NCBI RefSeq assembly: GCF_000003815.2
Contig: NC_049987.1
Span: 8,513,100-8,577,099, forward strand
DNA length: 64,000 nucleotides
Direction: 5' to 3'
DNA from: Branchiostoma floridae
Taxonomy: Eukaryota > Chordata > Leptocardii > Amphioxiformes > Branchiostomatidae
The notes under the pieces were generated by a model, which was given only the letters and a program-made list of their open reading frames with translations, was not told the origin of the DNA and ran no database searches. Positions 46,901 through 55,260 of the stretch are shown piece after piece. Made by a program: the position numbers and the translations under genes. Position 1 is the stretch's first letter; each line of letters starts with the position of its first letter.

Positions 46901-47377
46901 ATATCTAGGTCAGGATTAGGACAATAAATGCTGGATGGAATATAAGAACCCGTTATTTGACTTACCTACAACGGTGAGCCTGGCATCGCCGGCGTCCCGT
47001 ACCGTGAAGACGCTACACCGGTAGTTCCCCTCATCGGCAGGCTGGACATCCCGTATCCTCAGGTTGTACTCACCCCGCCGTGAACTCCCCACGATAGAAT
47101 GTCTGGAGAACTCGGAGGCGACTCGGCCTCTGGCAGAAATGTGGTACAGTTTGTCGTCCGTTTCAGGGTTGTACCAGTACCAGTTCACTACATCTGAGGG
47201 CGCTAAGCCGTTAAAAGCACAATACAGGGTGACTGTCTGGTTCACCAGTACCTCGGTAGACTCCGGCCGTATGCGGTATAAGGCAGCGCTGACGGTAGAT
47301 AGAAGAGTCAAAACCAGCCAGGGCAGAGGTGCAACGCCTGAACAATCCATGATGGTGCTTAGGATCCTCCCCCTCAT
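28814..47377 (-). CDS. Kirrel/Neph-like Ig-superfamily membrane protein, minus-strand paralogue (complete)
   Basis: Single-pass cell-surface adhesion receptor of the IRM type. In transcript order the exons are 47377-46966, 38338-38027, 36273-36126, 35118-35003, 34566-34312, 33513-33193, 32216-32091, 31724-31637, 31336-31221, 30151-30015 and 28963-28814. They sum to 2181 bp, exactly 727 codons, with no internal stop. Layout: signal peptide about 1-31, Ig1 to about 137, Ig2 to 241, Ig3 to 329, Ig4 to 414, Ig5 to 521, transmembrane about 526-550, tail of about 175 residues with CPYYVGEL at 663-670. Ig1 has RHSIVGSSRRGEYNLRI and NYRC, which, with Ig5, resembles Kirrel. All exon junctions obey GT-AG. 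It converges on the plus-strand paralogue and shares its intron phases. Alternative names within the nephrin/Kirrel superfamily cannot be excluded. Confidence 0.92.
30015..30151 (-). CDS. Exon 10 of minus gene: tail exon with CPYYVGEL motif
   Basis: The acceptor is CCGATCCAG. A nearer AG at TTACAG would create TAG across the junction, exactly as in the paralogue. It runs from phase 1 to phase 0, 137 bp; donor GTGAGT. It encodes TEIKRVEYSCFTTDRSRF, a run of five glutamates, and RHCPYYVGELTNRQETV. Confidence 0.9.
30260..30384 (+). mobile_element. Possible LINE 3'-tail remnant in intron
   Basis: The stretch ends GGATACATAAATAAAATAAA, a tail style of non-LTR retrotransposons, in plus orientation inside a minus-gene intron. 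No coding sequence remains. Confidence 0.35.
31221..31336 (-). CDS. Exon 9 of minus gene: tail exon with LATIELQ block
   Basis: Acceptor TCTAATTCCAG, from phase 2 to phase 1, 116 bp, donor GTAAGT. It encodes SKVPEEELATIELQKLNG, then ISTHRST and VVISSP. It is homologous to plus-gene exon 8 (11447-11553), and the last 26 bases around the donor are similar. Here the donor region is single copy, with no minisatellite. Confidence 0.9.
31637..31724 (-). CDS. Exon 8 of minus gene: tail exon with tandem CAGCAG acceptor
   Basis: The donor GTAAGT is strong (ATGAG before it). The acceptor region is GTTACAGCAG, an NAGNAG type; the first AG gives CA GAG and the second is three bases later, so frame is kept either way. 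It runs from phase 1 to phase 2 and encodes a basic/Ser stretch and SEDELAAKSSLNM. The 3' part matches the 37-bp micro-exon of the plus gene. Confidence 0.88.
32091..32216 (-). CDS. Exon 7 of minus gene: transmembrane segment
   Basis: Acceptor CCCTTGTGCAG and donor GTTAGT, chosen because it keeps phase 1 and the 126-bp length of the paralogue; a GTATAC six bases away is the alternative. It encodes DSSD, about 25 hydrophobic residues starting VVVIAAVTMGVV, and the stop-transfer RAR. Confidence 0.9.
32594..32810 (-). CDS. Possible optional juxtamembrane (stalk) exon of minus gene
   Basis: A minus-strand open frame in the intron between Ig5 and the membrane exon ends GGDTG before a GTAATT donor in phase 1. 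It would join the membrane exon in frame. It encodes a hydrophilic stretch containing HFNKLENGD and NKAENSDTPCHL. The only acceptor in phase is a weak AAATTGAG at 32811. Part of it is shared with the plus gene's homologous intron, where it is broken. Leaving it out also keeps the frame, so it is at best alternative. Confidence 0.35.
33193..33513 (-). CDS. Exon 6 of minus gene: Ig domain 5
   Basis: Acceptor TTTCCAACAG and donor GTAAGG, phase 1 on both sides, 321 bp. It encodes GRPEVV, GGDTVELTC, the core tryptophan after EEIV, and DYVCIASNMFGQD. It is one codon longer than the paralogous exon. Confidence 0.93.
34312..34566 (-). CDS. Exon 5 of minus gene: Ig domain 4
   Basis: Acceptor CTATCTTTCAG and donor GTAAGT, phase 1 on both sides, 255 bp. 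It encodes FKVDC, NVTWRRKDTNQP (with an NVT sequon) and IYVCVAR. The LTLSPLNYQTEG segment is identical to the paralogue. Confidence 0.94.
35003..35118 (-). CDS. Exon 4 of minus gene: second half of Ig domain 3
   Basis: Acceptor GATCCGTTCCAG, donor GTACGG, from phase 2 to phase 1, 116 bp. It encodes NSSLLIPRV and SDSGAYLCEADNGIQP. The donor-containing segment is duplicated 51 bp downstream in the intron, so an alternative donor after 34952 would add 17 residues in frame. The first 79 bp are nearly identical to exon 3b of the plus gene. Confidence 0.92.
36126..36273 (-). CDS. Exon 3 of minus gene: first half of Ig domain 3
   Basis: Acceptor CGTATTTTCAG, donor GTATGA, from phase 1 to phase 2, 148 bp. 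It encodes ALEGTYANLTC and SWTRDGDSLPQNAEI. It is heavily diverged at silent sites from the paralogous exon. Confidence 0.91.
36563..36612. repeat. Short tandem duplication in intron 2
   Basis: TTATAACGAAATAAACAGTC occurs twice, 28 bp apart. It is a local, recent-looking slippage duplication with no coding role. Confidence 0.85.
38027..38338 (-). CDS. Exon 2 of minus gene: Ig domain 2
   Basis: Acceptor TCTTGCCCAG and donor GTAAGT, phase 1 on both sides, 312 bp. It encodes LQLVC, a tryptophan in TLMWYNGT, and MNISC followed by LADQG. Sequons are present at NGT and NIS. It is the same length as the plus gene's Ig2 exon. Confidence 0.94.
41575..41915. repeat. Direct duplication, period about 175-180 bp
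   Basis: AACAACTAA then CACAACTGTGGCTAAGATTC, ATCTTTTACCTGTATTACAA and GGGCACCCAAGAATTG-like stretches recur in order from about 41583 and again from about 41760. Both copies are followed by a CCATCATCAG stretch. No coding content. Confidence 0.7.
42786..42839. repeat. Perfect 27-bp tandem duplication
   Basis: The unit beginning GCTGTGAAGACTTATAACGA occurs twice without a mismatch, so it is a recent slippage event in an intron. Confidence 0.95.
43017..43290 (+). pseudogene. LINE ORF2 C-terminal remnant with CCHC-type finger
   Basis: A plus-strand frame encodes ICQQCSRVCSSKIGLFSHM followed by RAC, a C-x2-C-x12-H-x3-C finger of the kind found at the extreme C-terminus of some invertebrate endonuclease/reverse-transcriptase LINEs. 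Just upstream, an overlapping frame is rich in Arg, Glu and Lys, as expected for the region before the finger, and then stops, which implies a frameshift. No reverse-transcriptase core is present. It lies inside intron 1 of the minus gene, on the opposite strand. Confidence 0.55.
45507..45554. repeat. Perfect 24-bp tandem duplication
   Basis: Two identical copies of a unit starting AACCCTACATAATAGAACTG. Intronic, probably slippage. Confidence 0.9.
46966..47377 (-). CDS. Exon 1 of minus gene: signal peptide and Ig domain 1
   Basis: The first in-frame ATG is at 47377 (A at -3). A second at 47350 has an even better context (A at -3, G at +4), and either precedes a signal peptide with core PLPWLVLTLLSTVSA. 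Mature sequence would begin near ALYRIRPES. The V-type Ig domain has VTLYC, a tryptophan pair in NWYWY, and EGNYRC, with an NQT sequon. The donor is GTAAGT in phase 1. Confidence 0.92.
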
Positions 47378-47449
47378 CCTAGTTCGAAGCAGATGTTGCT
47401 TACCCACGCGGTATTCTCCAGACTAGAGCTCACAGCGAGCTAACCGTTA

Positions 47450-47457
47450 TATTTATA
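47450..47457 (-). promoter_or_regulatory. TATA box of minus gene
   Basis: TATAAATA on the minus strand, 73 bp upstream of the ATG at 47377. A start site about 30 bp downstream, near 47420, would leave a short 5' untranslated region without an upstream ATG. This is a prediction from position and motif only. Confidence 0.55.
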
Positions 47458-48910
47458 TCCGCCAAGTCAATGGAGCAAAGACTGCTCCGGTTGGATGAAG
47501 ACCGGAAGATTGCATCATTGTTTATGGCCTGTAGGTACATTTTAGCACACCCACCCAGCGAATGAGCGCATTGCATGGCGGGTATCGGTATGCAAGACTA
47601 GCCAGTGGCATCTGCTGAATGATGAGTGATCCTTGGAAAACGTGTTTTCGCATATTGATGAAGAGCTTGAGTTGTGTTCAATTATCTTGACGAGTATCGA
47701 GTGGCAACGTCCCCGTTAATATCACGTGATGACATCCGTCACTCATATATGTGTGTGTATCAGACAGAGAAGCATTTAAAGGTTTAATCCAAGTTTAAGT
47801 CTGATATCGTGTGTGATGGTACCCCACGGCATACAGCCCAGTTTTGTCCCCGTGGTTGTATTCTGGTATCATGTGATCAACTGGCGCCTTGAGATAATGA
47901 ATGATACCAAATGCGGAATCCTTGTTTGCCAGCGGGCGCCGTAAGACAGTTGAGTGAACTCCCCTCACTTGATTTTCACATCATTATTCTCGGAATTCTC
48001 CTATACCTAATTGAAGGGTGAAGTGGGGCATGGTACTGTCCTTGGTTCTGAACGCGTGGAGTTTAGTGATGGCTGATCCCATTTTCACAGCCGTTTGGAG
48101 GAGTCAAAGTACTCACAACTAGAGTTCGGGGACCTCATACCTCCATGAAATATTTATTGTATTTTTGTGGATGGTATGTATGTTTATAGTCGGTTGTATT
48201 TGAGAGTAATGGTTATATAATATAAATGTTATGGGAAAGTAGTGGTGTATTTATTTAATGACACAGAGGATGTCCATCTGATTAGTAATTATCAAAATGT
48301 GACACTTAATTGTGTAATGTGCGTTTAAGAGGTCGACGGTATATGGTAGCGTGGTGTTCCTTAAGCTTGATGTTTGTCATTTAAAATGTCTAAGGTTGTC
48401 AGCATTATTGAGGTTCGACTATGTGCCTCAGAGTTGTGTGGTGGGAGGAAGTTGGGAAACTCAGAAAGAAGAAGGGATGTGGCCAACTTTAGTCAGATGG
48501 TGATTTGCTTTTCCACCAATATGTCATAACATCAGCTGTTCACACGGTACAAAAACGAGATGCACACTTTCCTCTGACAGCCCTACACCAACTGTAAGAT
48601 GAATACTTGGCGCCAACCCCGTCTGCTAAAAAACAAGTACCATTGGCTATGAAAGAGACAACTAACAACTGTCCCTTATCGTAACAAAATCAGAACATCT
48701 GTATCGCCCATAAAACTTCTGACACCCGACCCAGATGAGAGGACCTAATGGCATTTTAATCACCATGTCACTCAAATCAGCAGTACAGTATATGAGACAT
48801 CCATACCTGTTAAGCATTATTGTTAAATGTACCTCAACTTCTTACAATTATACTTACGCTTCACACCTCCATGATATCCTAAGCAGACATAAATAAAACT
48901 AATTATCATA

Positions 48911-49222
48911 TTAAAAAAAAACTCGGGGTTCCCCAAACAGCTGTCACCTCACCATCTGCTTGGAGCTAAGCCCATTAACAAACACATAAAGCATGATGCC
49001 TGTACCAATATATCTCAAATATAGGGGTGATTTCTGCATTATTACATCAATTATAACGACAGATACGGCTCCCAAAATCTCATCGATTCGAGCTTTCATC
49101 ACACCCCACCAACACAACAAGTATGAAACCAATCCATCCAGCCGTTCTTGAGTAATCATCTACACAGACAGAGACACATAACAGAAAATATAACCTCCAT
49201 TCCATGACATTTCATGGAGGTA
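48911..49222. repeat. Dispersed repeat, same family as 6.43-6.60 kb
   Basis: CCAATCCATCCAGCCGTTCT then TGAGTAAT and ATAACCTCC mark the family. The end forms a small hairpin (AACCTCCATTCCATGA and TCATGGAGGT). No coding content. Confidence 0.55.
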
Positions 49223-50964
49223 ACTATGACAATCATTGCATTATTTCGTTTTACCAGAGATGATTTAAAATCAGATGTTGTTTTCAAATAAATCCTTACA
49301 GATGTCCCGGCTGAAAAAAATCGTTGAAATAACCTTTCAGAATCATCGAATATTCAAGATCCGTTACACATTGCAACCTGTTATTTAGTACAGCCTCAGC
49401 ATTCAGATCGATGATAAAAGTGCCCATAAGGCTGCTTCTGGAATCCTTAGAGTGAGCAATCAATTCGCTTGCTGACCGGTGCACTGAAGTTGCAGCTTTC
49501 CGTGACATCCGTTTAGTGTACTTTCATCGCCAGCTTATTTCCAATCTCCTAGTCATCTTCCGTGAACAGTTGGAAATGCCAACAGGTATCCCCTTTCCTG
49601 TTATTGCCGAAATGAAAAGGCCAGCGCGGCTACATAGGCAAGAAACTGCATCATTTTGTCAGTTGTCTCCAACTGATAGCCCTTATTTCAATCTGAGCTC
49701 AGAGTTTCCGACGATACTTCTGATGTTCCTTAGCAAGCTAGAATTTCCGTTGAACGGACATATCTTTCTTCCTCACAGCGCAAGTAAAGCTTCTCACAGC
49801 AAGAGACGAGCGTTTGGCTTCGTCTGGCTCGAACATTTGCCCTCACGTGAATCTCAGGCGAAAGCAGAGAAATTGCTTTGCGTCGGAATGGCCGAAGAGA
49901 GTGCGCTATCTGCCAGCAGGGGCCGAAGATGAATGTAACGGCGGTCGCTATTGACATTTGCGTTCATATCTGTGACATCACTCTTCTTCTACATCAGCAT
50001 TTTAACGTGAGGAACTTGGCTAATGTGCCTCAGAATATGACATTGGAATATGCGTTGAACAGTGTAGGCAAAAGGTATAGTGTCCCGACATTTGGACATA
50101 ATACCAAAAATCATTTTCATCAATTAGAACATCCTTTGATAGCTAGGATCAACAAAATGACTATTAATATGATGGTGGATATTTTCTGAATATTTGGACT
50201 ATGTGCGTTGCTTTTAAGTTTTATATTGACAACGGTAAGCAAATAACAATTAGTACGCATGCATATACCCTGCTTGCATTAATTCGCACTGCTACGTAAT
50301 CGTAGTGCATAGGAAATCCATGCAGGGCTTTCCATGATATTTGTAAATATCGGAAGTTCTTGATATGACACGTATGACAAGTAAATTAAGGGAATAAGAG
50401 GGTGTTGATGAAGTTGGGTTGAAAGTCGTCAAGTGACGCTGTTTATCTGTGTTGGTGGAATTAATGAAACCAAGACTTGTTGAATTGTAGATTGAAAATC
50501 TTGCCTTGTCTTCCCTAATATTTTTCATCATGGAGGTCATCAATAGTCCACGCTGTAGTTTCCTGAATTACGATATCAGGCGGAATAAGAGAGGTATTTC
50601 CATGATGGTTCGTAATATCCTAGTGCGGATGTAGCCGTCTTTATAACAACACCAGGGAATACCCGGCCATTTAGCTTGACCTCCATCTGTGAAATCACTT
50701 GGAATACCCATAAAACCACAGCTTCCATATCACATTGACGTCGGTGTCTTTGAAAGCAGTGCTGTGGCAGAGATACTATGAGCATTCTCTCTTTTGATCT
50801 TTGTCTTGTCGAGCATAATTCGCGACTGCACGATGATAAATTGGAAAATAAAGTTACATCTGTTTAAGAGTCTTTTTTGCACAGTCTCTGTATGGTATAT
50901 ACGTTAGTAGAATATGTGCATTTCGCATTGTATCACATTCTCAATAGCCTGCTTCTCTCATAGC

Positions 50965-50991
50965 CGGTAACCACGATATTTGTGGTTACCG
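50965..50991. repeat. Perfect 10-bp stem hairpin
   Basis: CGGTAACCAC and GTGGTTACCG are separated by a 7-base loop. No flanking gene or terminal-repeat context was recognised. Confidence 0.8.
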
Positions 50992-52180
50992 AGGAGTACA
51001 AATCCGAAATGGAACAAAGACAGATACTACTATTGTGGGCATCCATGCGGAAGCAGAAGCGTATAAATTGGTGATGAGACTGCAATTGGTGCTTTCGTGG
51101 GCAGCACGCCGATGTGATTCACTTGTAACTACGAGCAATTTCATTTGCTGTCTCTTTGACGGGTTTTACGACATGACTCAATTAAACTTTAATATCTGCA
51201 TGTTGGATGATTCGCCCAGATTGCCACCTGTGTTACCAATATCTCCCCACAATATGGCACCAAAGTTTTTAATCACGTCTCCCGAATAGGCTTTCTGTGT
51301 AGTAAAACACTGACACAAAATTACAGATTCTATTTTGTCTCGCCATTGCTCGTTTGAATTAATAACCTAAATGGAAATGAATATCTGTTCGCACCATCTG
51401 CTGTTTTGAGACAGATGACATGTATAAAATCAAATTGTATATCTGAGTTGTTGCTCCACAGCATATCCAAATATCCACGTACCTTAGAATATGTATTTCA
51501 TAACAGGAAGAATATATATGCACGTATATGGACCTTTGGCATCAAAGATGGTGAGTGAAATACAGGACTCAATGTACTGAACGTCGGAGCCTGTCTATGT
51601 TGTCTGGCAGCGCAGCGGGGATCTCATAAGTTAACACAACGCGAACGTTCCTGTGTCATAATCCGAACAGAAGTCTAGACAAAGATAGCCAGGGCCAGTA
51701 ATCAAATCTTTTGCAATATGAACCATAACATATTTTCAAATAAGATAAGAACATATAATACTTTAACAATGTTAACATCGATGTTGCCAGTTACTTTTCA
51801 ACCATATTTCCATATGCCAAGCTTCTTTGAATAATGTACCTGACAAATGTACCCAATGTGATTTCACAACAATCACTTCCATCGCGATTGTCGACCATAA
51901 TGAACATAGATATTCTACATCATCATGTGATATCTTCCATGGCCGCATGCATTATTTCTTGACCCCTTGACTGCAAAATAGGGCACCATTTAACCTATAC
52001 ACAGGCGTGATGGAAGCGGAAAAGTATGAACTTTGACGTTTGATATAACAGGCAAATGCTAATAGAAAACTAGCAAAAGAAGTACACGCTTCAAAGAGCC
52101 CAGGGAAGTAGTTTCTAAAATGGAACTCGTTTGTCAATTTTTTGCTGTACAGCTGGTGTGTCTCCCTTCTTGTTAACAAT

Positions 52181-52415
52181 TAAAGATGCGCTCCCACCGC
52201 ACTTGGTGTCAGGCTTGCGTGACTGCGGTGTTCGTTCACTGCGTCACTGTNNNNNNNNNNNNNNNNNNNNNNNNNNNNNNNNNNNNNNNNNNNNNNNNNN
52301 NNNNNNNNNNNNNNNNNNNNNNNNNNNNNNNNNNNNNNNNNNNNNNNNNNGTTGAGTATCTTTCGAACCCCGCAGTGACGCAAGCTTGACACAAGTGCGG
52401 TGGGAGCGCACCTTT
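52181..52415. mobile_element. MITE of the 21.8-kb family, interior lost in an assembly gap
   Basis: The left arm is GCGCTCCCACCGCACTTGGT followed by GTCAGGCTTGCGTGACTGCG. The right arm is its inverted copy ending GGTGGGAGCGC. Both sides extend to TAAAG / CTTTA, suggesting a TA target duplication. The inner arm sequence on the right (GGGGTTCGAAAGATACTCAA when inverted) matches the left arm of the complete copy at 21758-22005. Confidence 0.85.
52251..52350. other. Assembly gap of 100 N
   Basis: Exactly 100 undetermined bases, probably a fixed-length placeholder, in the centre of an inverted-repeat element. Open frames crossing it are meaningless. Confidence 1.
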
Positions 52416-52542
52416 AGCTAGTAGCCGGAGAAAACACGCTCAGACCACATCATATTCTCAGATAGAAGACATGTTGTAATATAAATGCTATCTTCTTTTG
52501 AACTTTTAAGAGACTGCTGAAACGTCTAACTCGCTAAGGTTG

Positions 52543-52776
52543 CCCTTAAACTGCCAAACCCGGATATATCCGATACACATATACATGCCCTGTGTGCCGC
52601 ACCCGGATATATCCGGGATAGCGTATTCCCCCGAAGTAGCAACTTTGCGCGCGCGTAGCGCACGAACCCCGGAAGTTAGGGACTTCGGCCTTGTTCGGGG
52701 GGTTCGTTTTGGAGGTCAGCAACCAACCCTGACACTGATAGCATTTTATAGTGTTGAAGCTCTGGCAGTTTAAGGG
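52543..52776. mobile_element. MITE with CCCTTAAACTGCCA terminal inverted repeats
   Basis: Left end CCCTTAAACTGCCA, right end TGGCAGTTTAAGGG, perfectly inverted. The interior includes a CCCGGATATATCCGGG palindrome and a GC-rich CGCGCGCGTAGCGC stretch. No open frame of interest. A diverged relative lies at 24585-24715. Confidence 0.8.
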
Positions 52777-52779
52777 TTT

Positions 52780-54370
52780 AAGGGTTAAGGCATGGACGAC
52801 TGATGGACTAGTCGGCCACTCCTAATTGTACAAAGGTAATCCATGACGCCAGGGCTATGGCTCCTTTTAGTTCAGGCATAAAGCAGTAGCACAAGCTATG
52901 TTTTATTTTGCACATATACAATAAGATAGCAAGTTGAGTTCATTAATGAATTTCTAGTCACTTTCCTTACCTTCTTATTCTTCCATCAAGATTGAATAGT
53001 GTACACACATGTAACCGGTTGTTTAGGATGCTTGCATATTGATATGTAAAGTGTGAGATCGTAAAACATGTAGATGTTTTCCACATGCTGTTTTATTCAA
53101 CCTCAACCAATGCAATATAAAGCTTGATATATTCTCAAACAAACCATTGTAGTTTATCATGTGCAACATGTGAAACGATATCATAAAGGAATGACCTGCA
53201 TTAAGCATCTGTGACTTCAATATATATGGCAGGAAGCTAAATGGGCCGTCACGGCAGCATCAAAACAACATGGTAGACAATCTAGAAGTCATCTGCCGGC
53301 AGTGCTTTTATATGGCCTTTTAATGATGTGATCATATTTTATCACCCTGGGTTAACAGCTCTCTTCTTGCGGGACAGTGCAGTTGTCAAGATAGTGAACT
53401 CTGAAGTGAATGGATGTGACAAAGGCTACAAAATATTTCATAGGAACATAACTGCATCACTGCTATGTTGTATTTGCTTTGGGTGTGTTTGTTTTGTTTG
53501 TATGTTTGAGCCTTTATTTAACCTCGAGGGTGCTCCAATCCGCCATCGCTTACGTCCAAGTCAGGTAACTTTGTATTGTAGCTAGTCACTTAGAATAAAA
53601 ATGGCGGCACACAGTAGTTGTTGACAAGAGACTTGCATCTTTAGTTTGCTGAGACTTCAGCGCTCTAGACGCCAGCAAATCGCGGACCAGTAGACAATGG
53701 CTTGCATAATTTCTGATTGGTTGCTTGAACTTTTTGTACCAAATAGTGTATTTTACAGTTTTTTTTTGTATCGCTGTTTATTGAACTACCTTTGCAACAC
53801 TTGTTTGGTTAGAGTACAGTAAAAACAGCACACTGATCCATTGATCGGATAAGACATGGCACACAATGGCAGGAAAGGCTCACTCGGACAGAGTCAGTTT
53901 TATGTTGCTGCTGTATTTGCTATCCTCACGAAAATCAACAGAAACGGCAATCTCAAAGTCTGTTGATTTAGCTAAACATATATCTAAAATTTTCTCCACA
54001 TACATTTAATTTCTGTAAACGATCGAGGGGTGGATCATGGACCAAGGTCTCTGTCAGATCCTTCTGCATGGTCTGTGGGGAGATTAAGGTCAGCCGTAAT
54101 TCAGTCTCCATGGTTTTCACACATGACAAGTGTTGATGGATCACCGTAGGTGTTGTGAATCCGCAGGTCGGACCTGCAGACTACGCATGGAAATTGAATT
54201 ACAAAAATTTTGGGGAGTCGGGGCGGAAGCATCAAGGCTAGATCTAAATAGACTTACATTACTTATAGCTTTGTTAGTGACATGACATGCTGCAGTACTG
54301 GTGCCTGGACGTGGACCAATGACATGACCTGTCACAACCTGTCTTGACCTGGAGGCAACGTACGGCGTGA
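52780..54370. other. Intergenic, no recognisable gene
   Basis: Only short open frames without recognisable domains; nothing supported. Confidence 0.55.
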
Positions 54371-54373
54371 TAA

Positions 54374-55260
54374 AAAAGGTACCCCATTCAACTGGAAGCC
54401 TCCCTGAACGCTATCAAACACTTTCTAAGAATCCGTCAAAACGTGCCAGCTGACAGTCTACAAGCCGACGCCCTATCTTGTCAATTACAACTAGATGCTA
54501 ATGGAAATAAGTACTGGGCGTCCGGCGTTCGTAAGATACTGGAGGAATGCGGTTTTGCCTACATATGGAGATCTCAAATATCTCTAGGAACAAACCTATT
54601 ACCTATAACCAACGCCATCAGCCAACGATTAAAGGATATTTACATTCAAACATTTAGAACCGAAATACACAATGACAACCGGGACAAATCTTTCGGTAAC
54701 AAATTACGAACCTATAGATTATTCAAGACTATTTATAAAGAAGAAGAATATCTGATGGTGAAAAACATACAGCACAGATTGGCTGTCACTAAACTCCGGA
54801 TTAGTTGCCACAAGTTACATATCGAAACTGGAAGGCACAACCGCACCCCTCTGCAGCATAGAGTCTGCCAATTTTGTGATCTACAACATGTAGAAGATGA
54901 ACAGCATTTTATTTTACACTGTAAATTGTACCATAATGAACGGATTGTGCTTTATGAATATATCAGAAAAGAGTTCCCATATTTTGAACATCTTAATGCA
55001 ACGGATAAATTTCTATTTTTGATGCGCCTAGACAAACCCTGTATATCAAACATTATATGTTCTTATATCTACACCTGTACAAAGAAGCGAGAAGATGTCG
55101 ACCATCCTGTTAGCTTAGTACCTTCAACTAGTTAAATTGTATCCTGTTGTTTTTTCATATATTTGTTGTTATGTATTCTGTTATCAGTCATGTCTGTTAT
55201 CAGTGACCTGTACCTAGCCCGTCGAGGCATGAATGTACAATAAAGGTCTTTCATTCAATA
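54374..55260 (+). pseudogene. 5'-truncated LINE: C-terminal end of reverse-transcriptase ORF2
   Basis: An open frame from 54374 to the TAA at 55133-55135 encodes the C-terminal region of a non-LTR retrotransposon polyprotein. It starts RYPIQLEASLNAIKHFLR. Near its end are RISCHKLHIETGRHNRTPL, then CQFCDLQHVEDEQHF and HCKLY, the cysteine/histidine block typical of the region after the polymerase in many invertebrate LINEs. About 125 bp of 3' sequence with AATAAAG ends in TTTCATTCAATA. The polymerase core is missing, as expected for 5' truncation at insertion. The frame is intact, so the insertion is relatively young. Confidence 0.85.

Larger units (their letters stand above)
38339..46965 (-). 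other. Intron 1 of minus gene (8.6 kb)
   Basis: Large first intron with GT-AG ends. It holds tandem duplications near 41.6-41.9 kb and 42.79 kb, a LINE 3' remnant near 43.0-43.3 kb and a small duplication at 45.51 kb. No further Ig exon or other gene was recognised. Confidence 0.75.
47460..52180. other. Upstream region of minus gene, no recognisable gene
   Basis: The open frame at 49516-49932 (138 codons, plus strand) has no recognised domain and no homologous counterpart here. A dispersed repeat occurs at 48.91-49.22 kb and a hairpin at 50.97 kb; otherwise nothing is supported. Confidence 0.55.

Noticed and set aside
49516-49932. 138-codon plus-strand frame
   Set aside because: No recognisable domain or homologue within the window; could not be supported as a gene.
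52131-52392. Open frames spanning the N run
   Set aside because: They exist only because undetermined codons were not counted as stops.
52355-52405. tRNA-like GGTTCGAA element in the MITE arms
   Set aside because: It is part of the terminal inverted repeat. No cloverleaf or A-box could be fitted.
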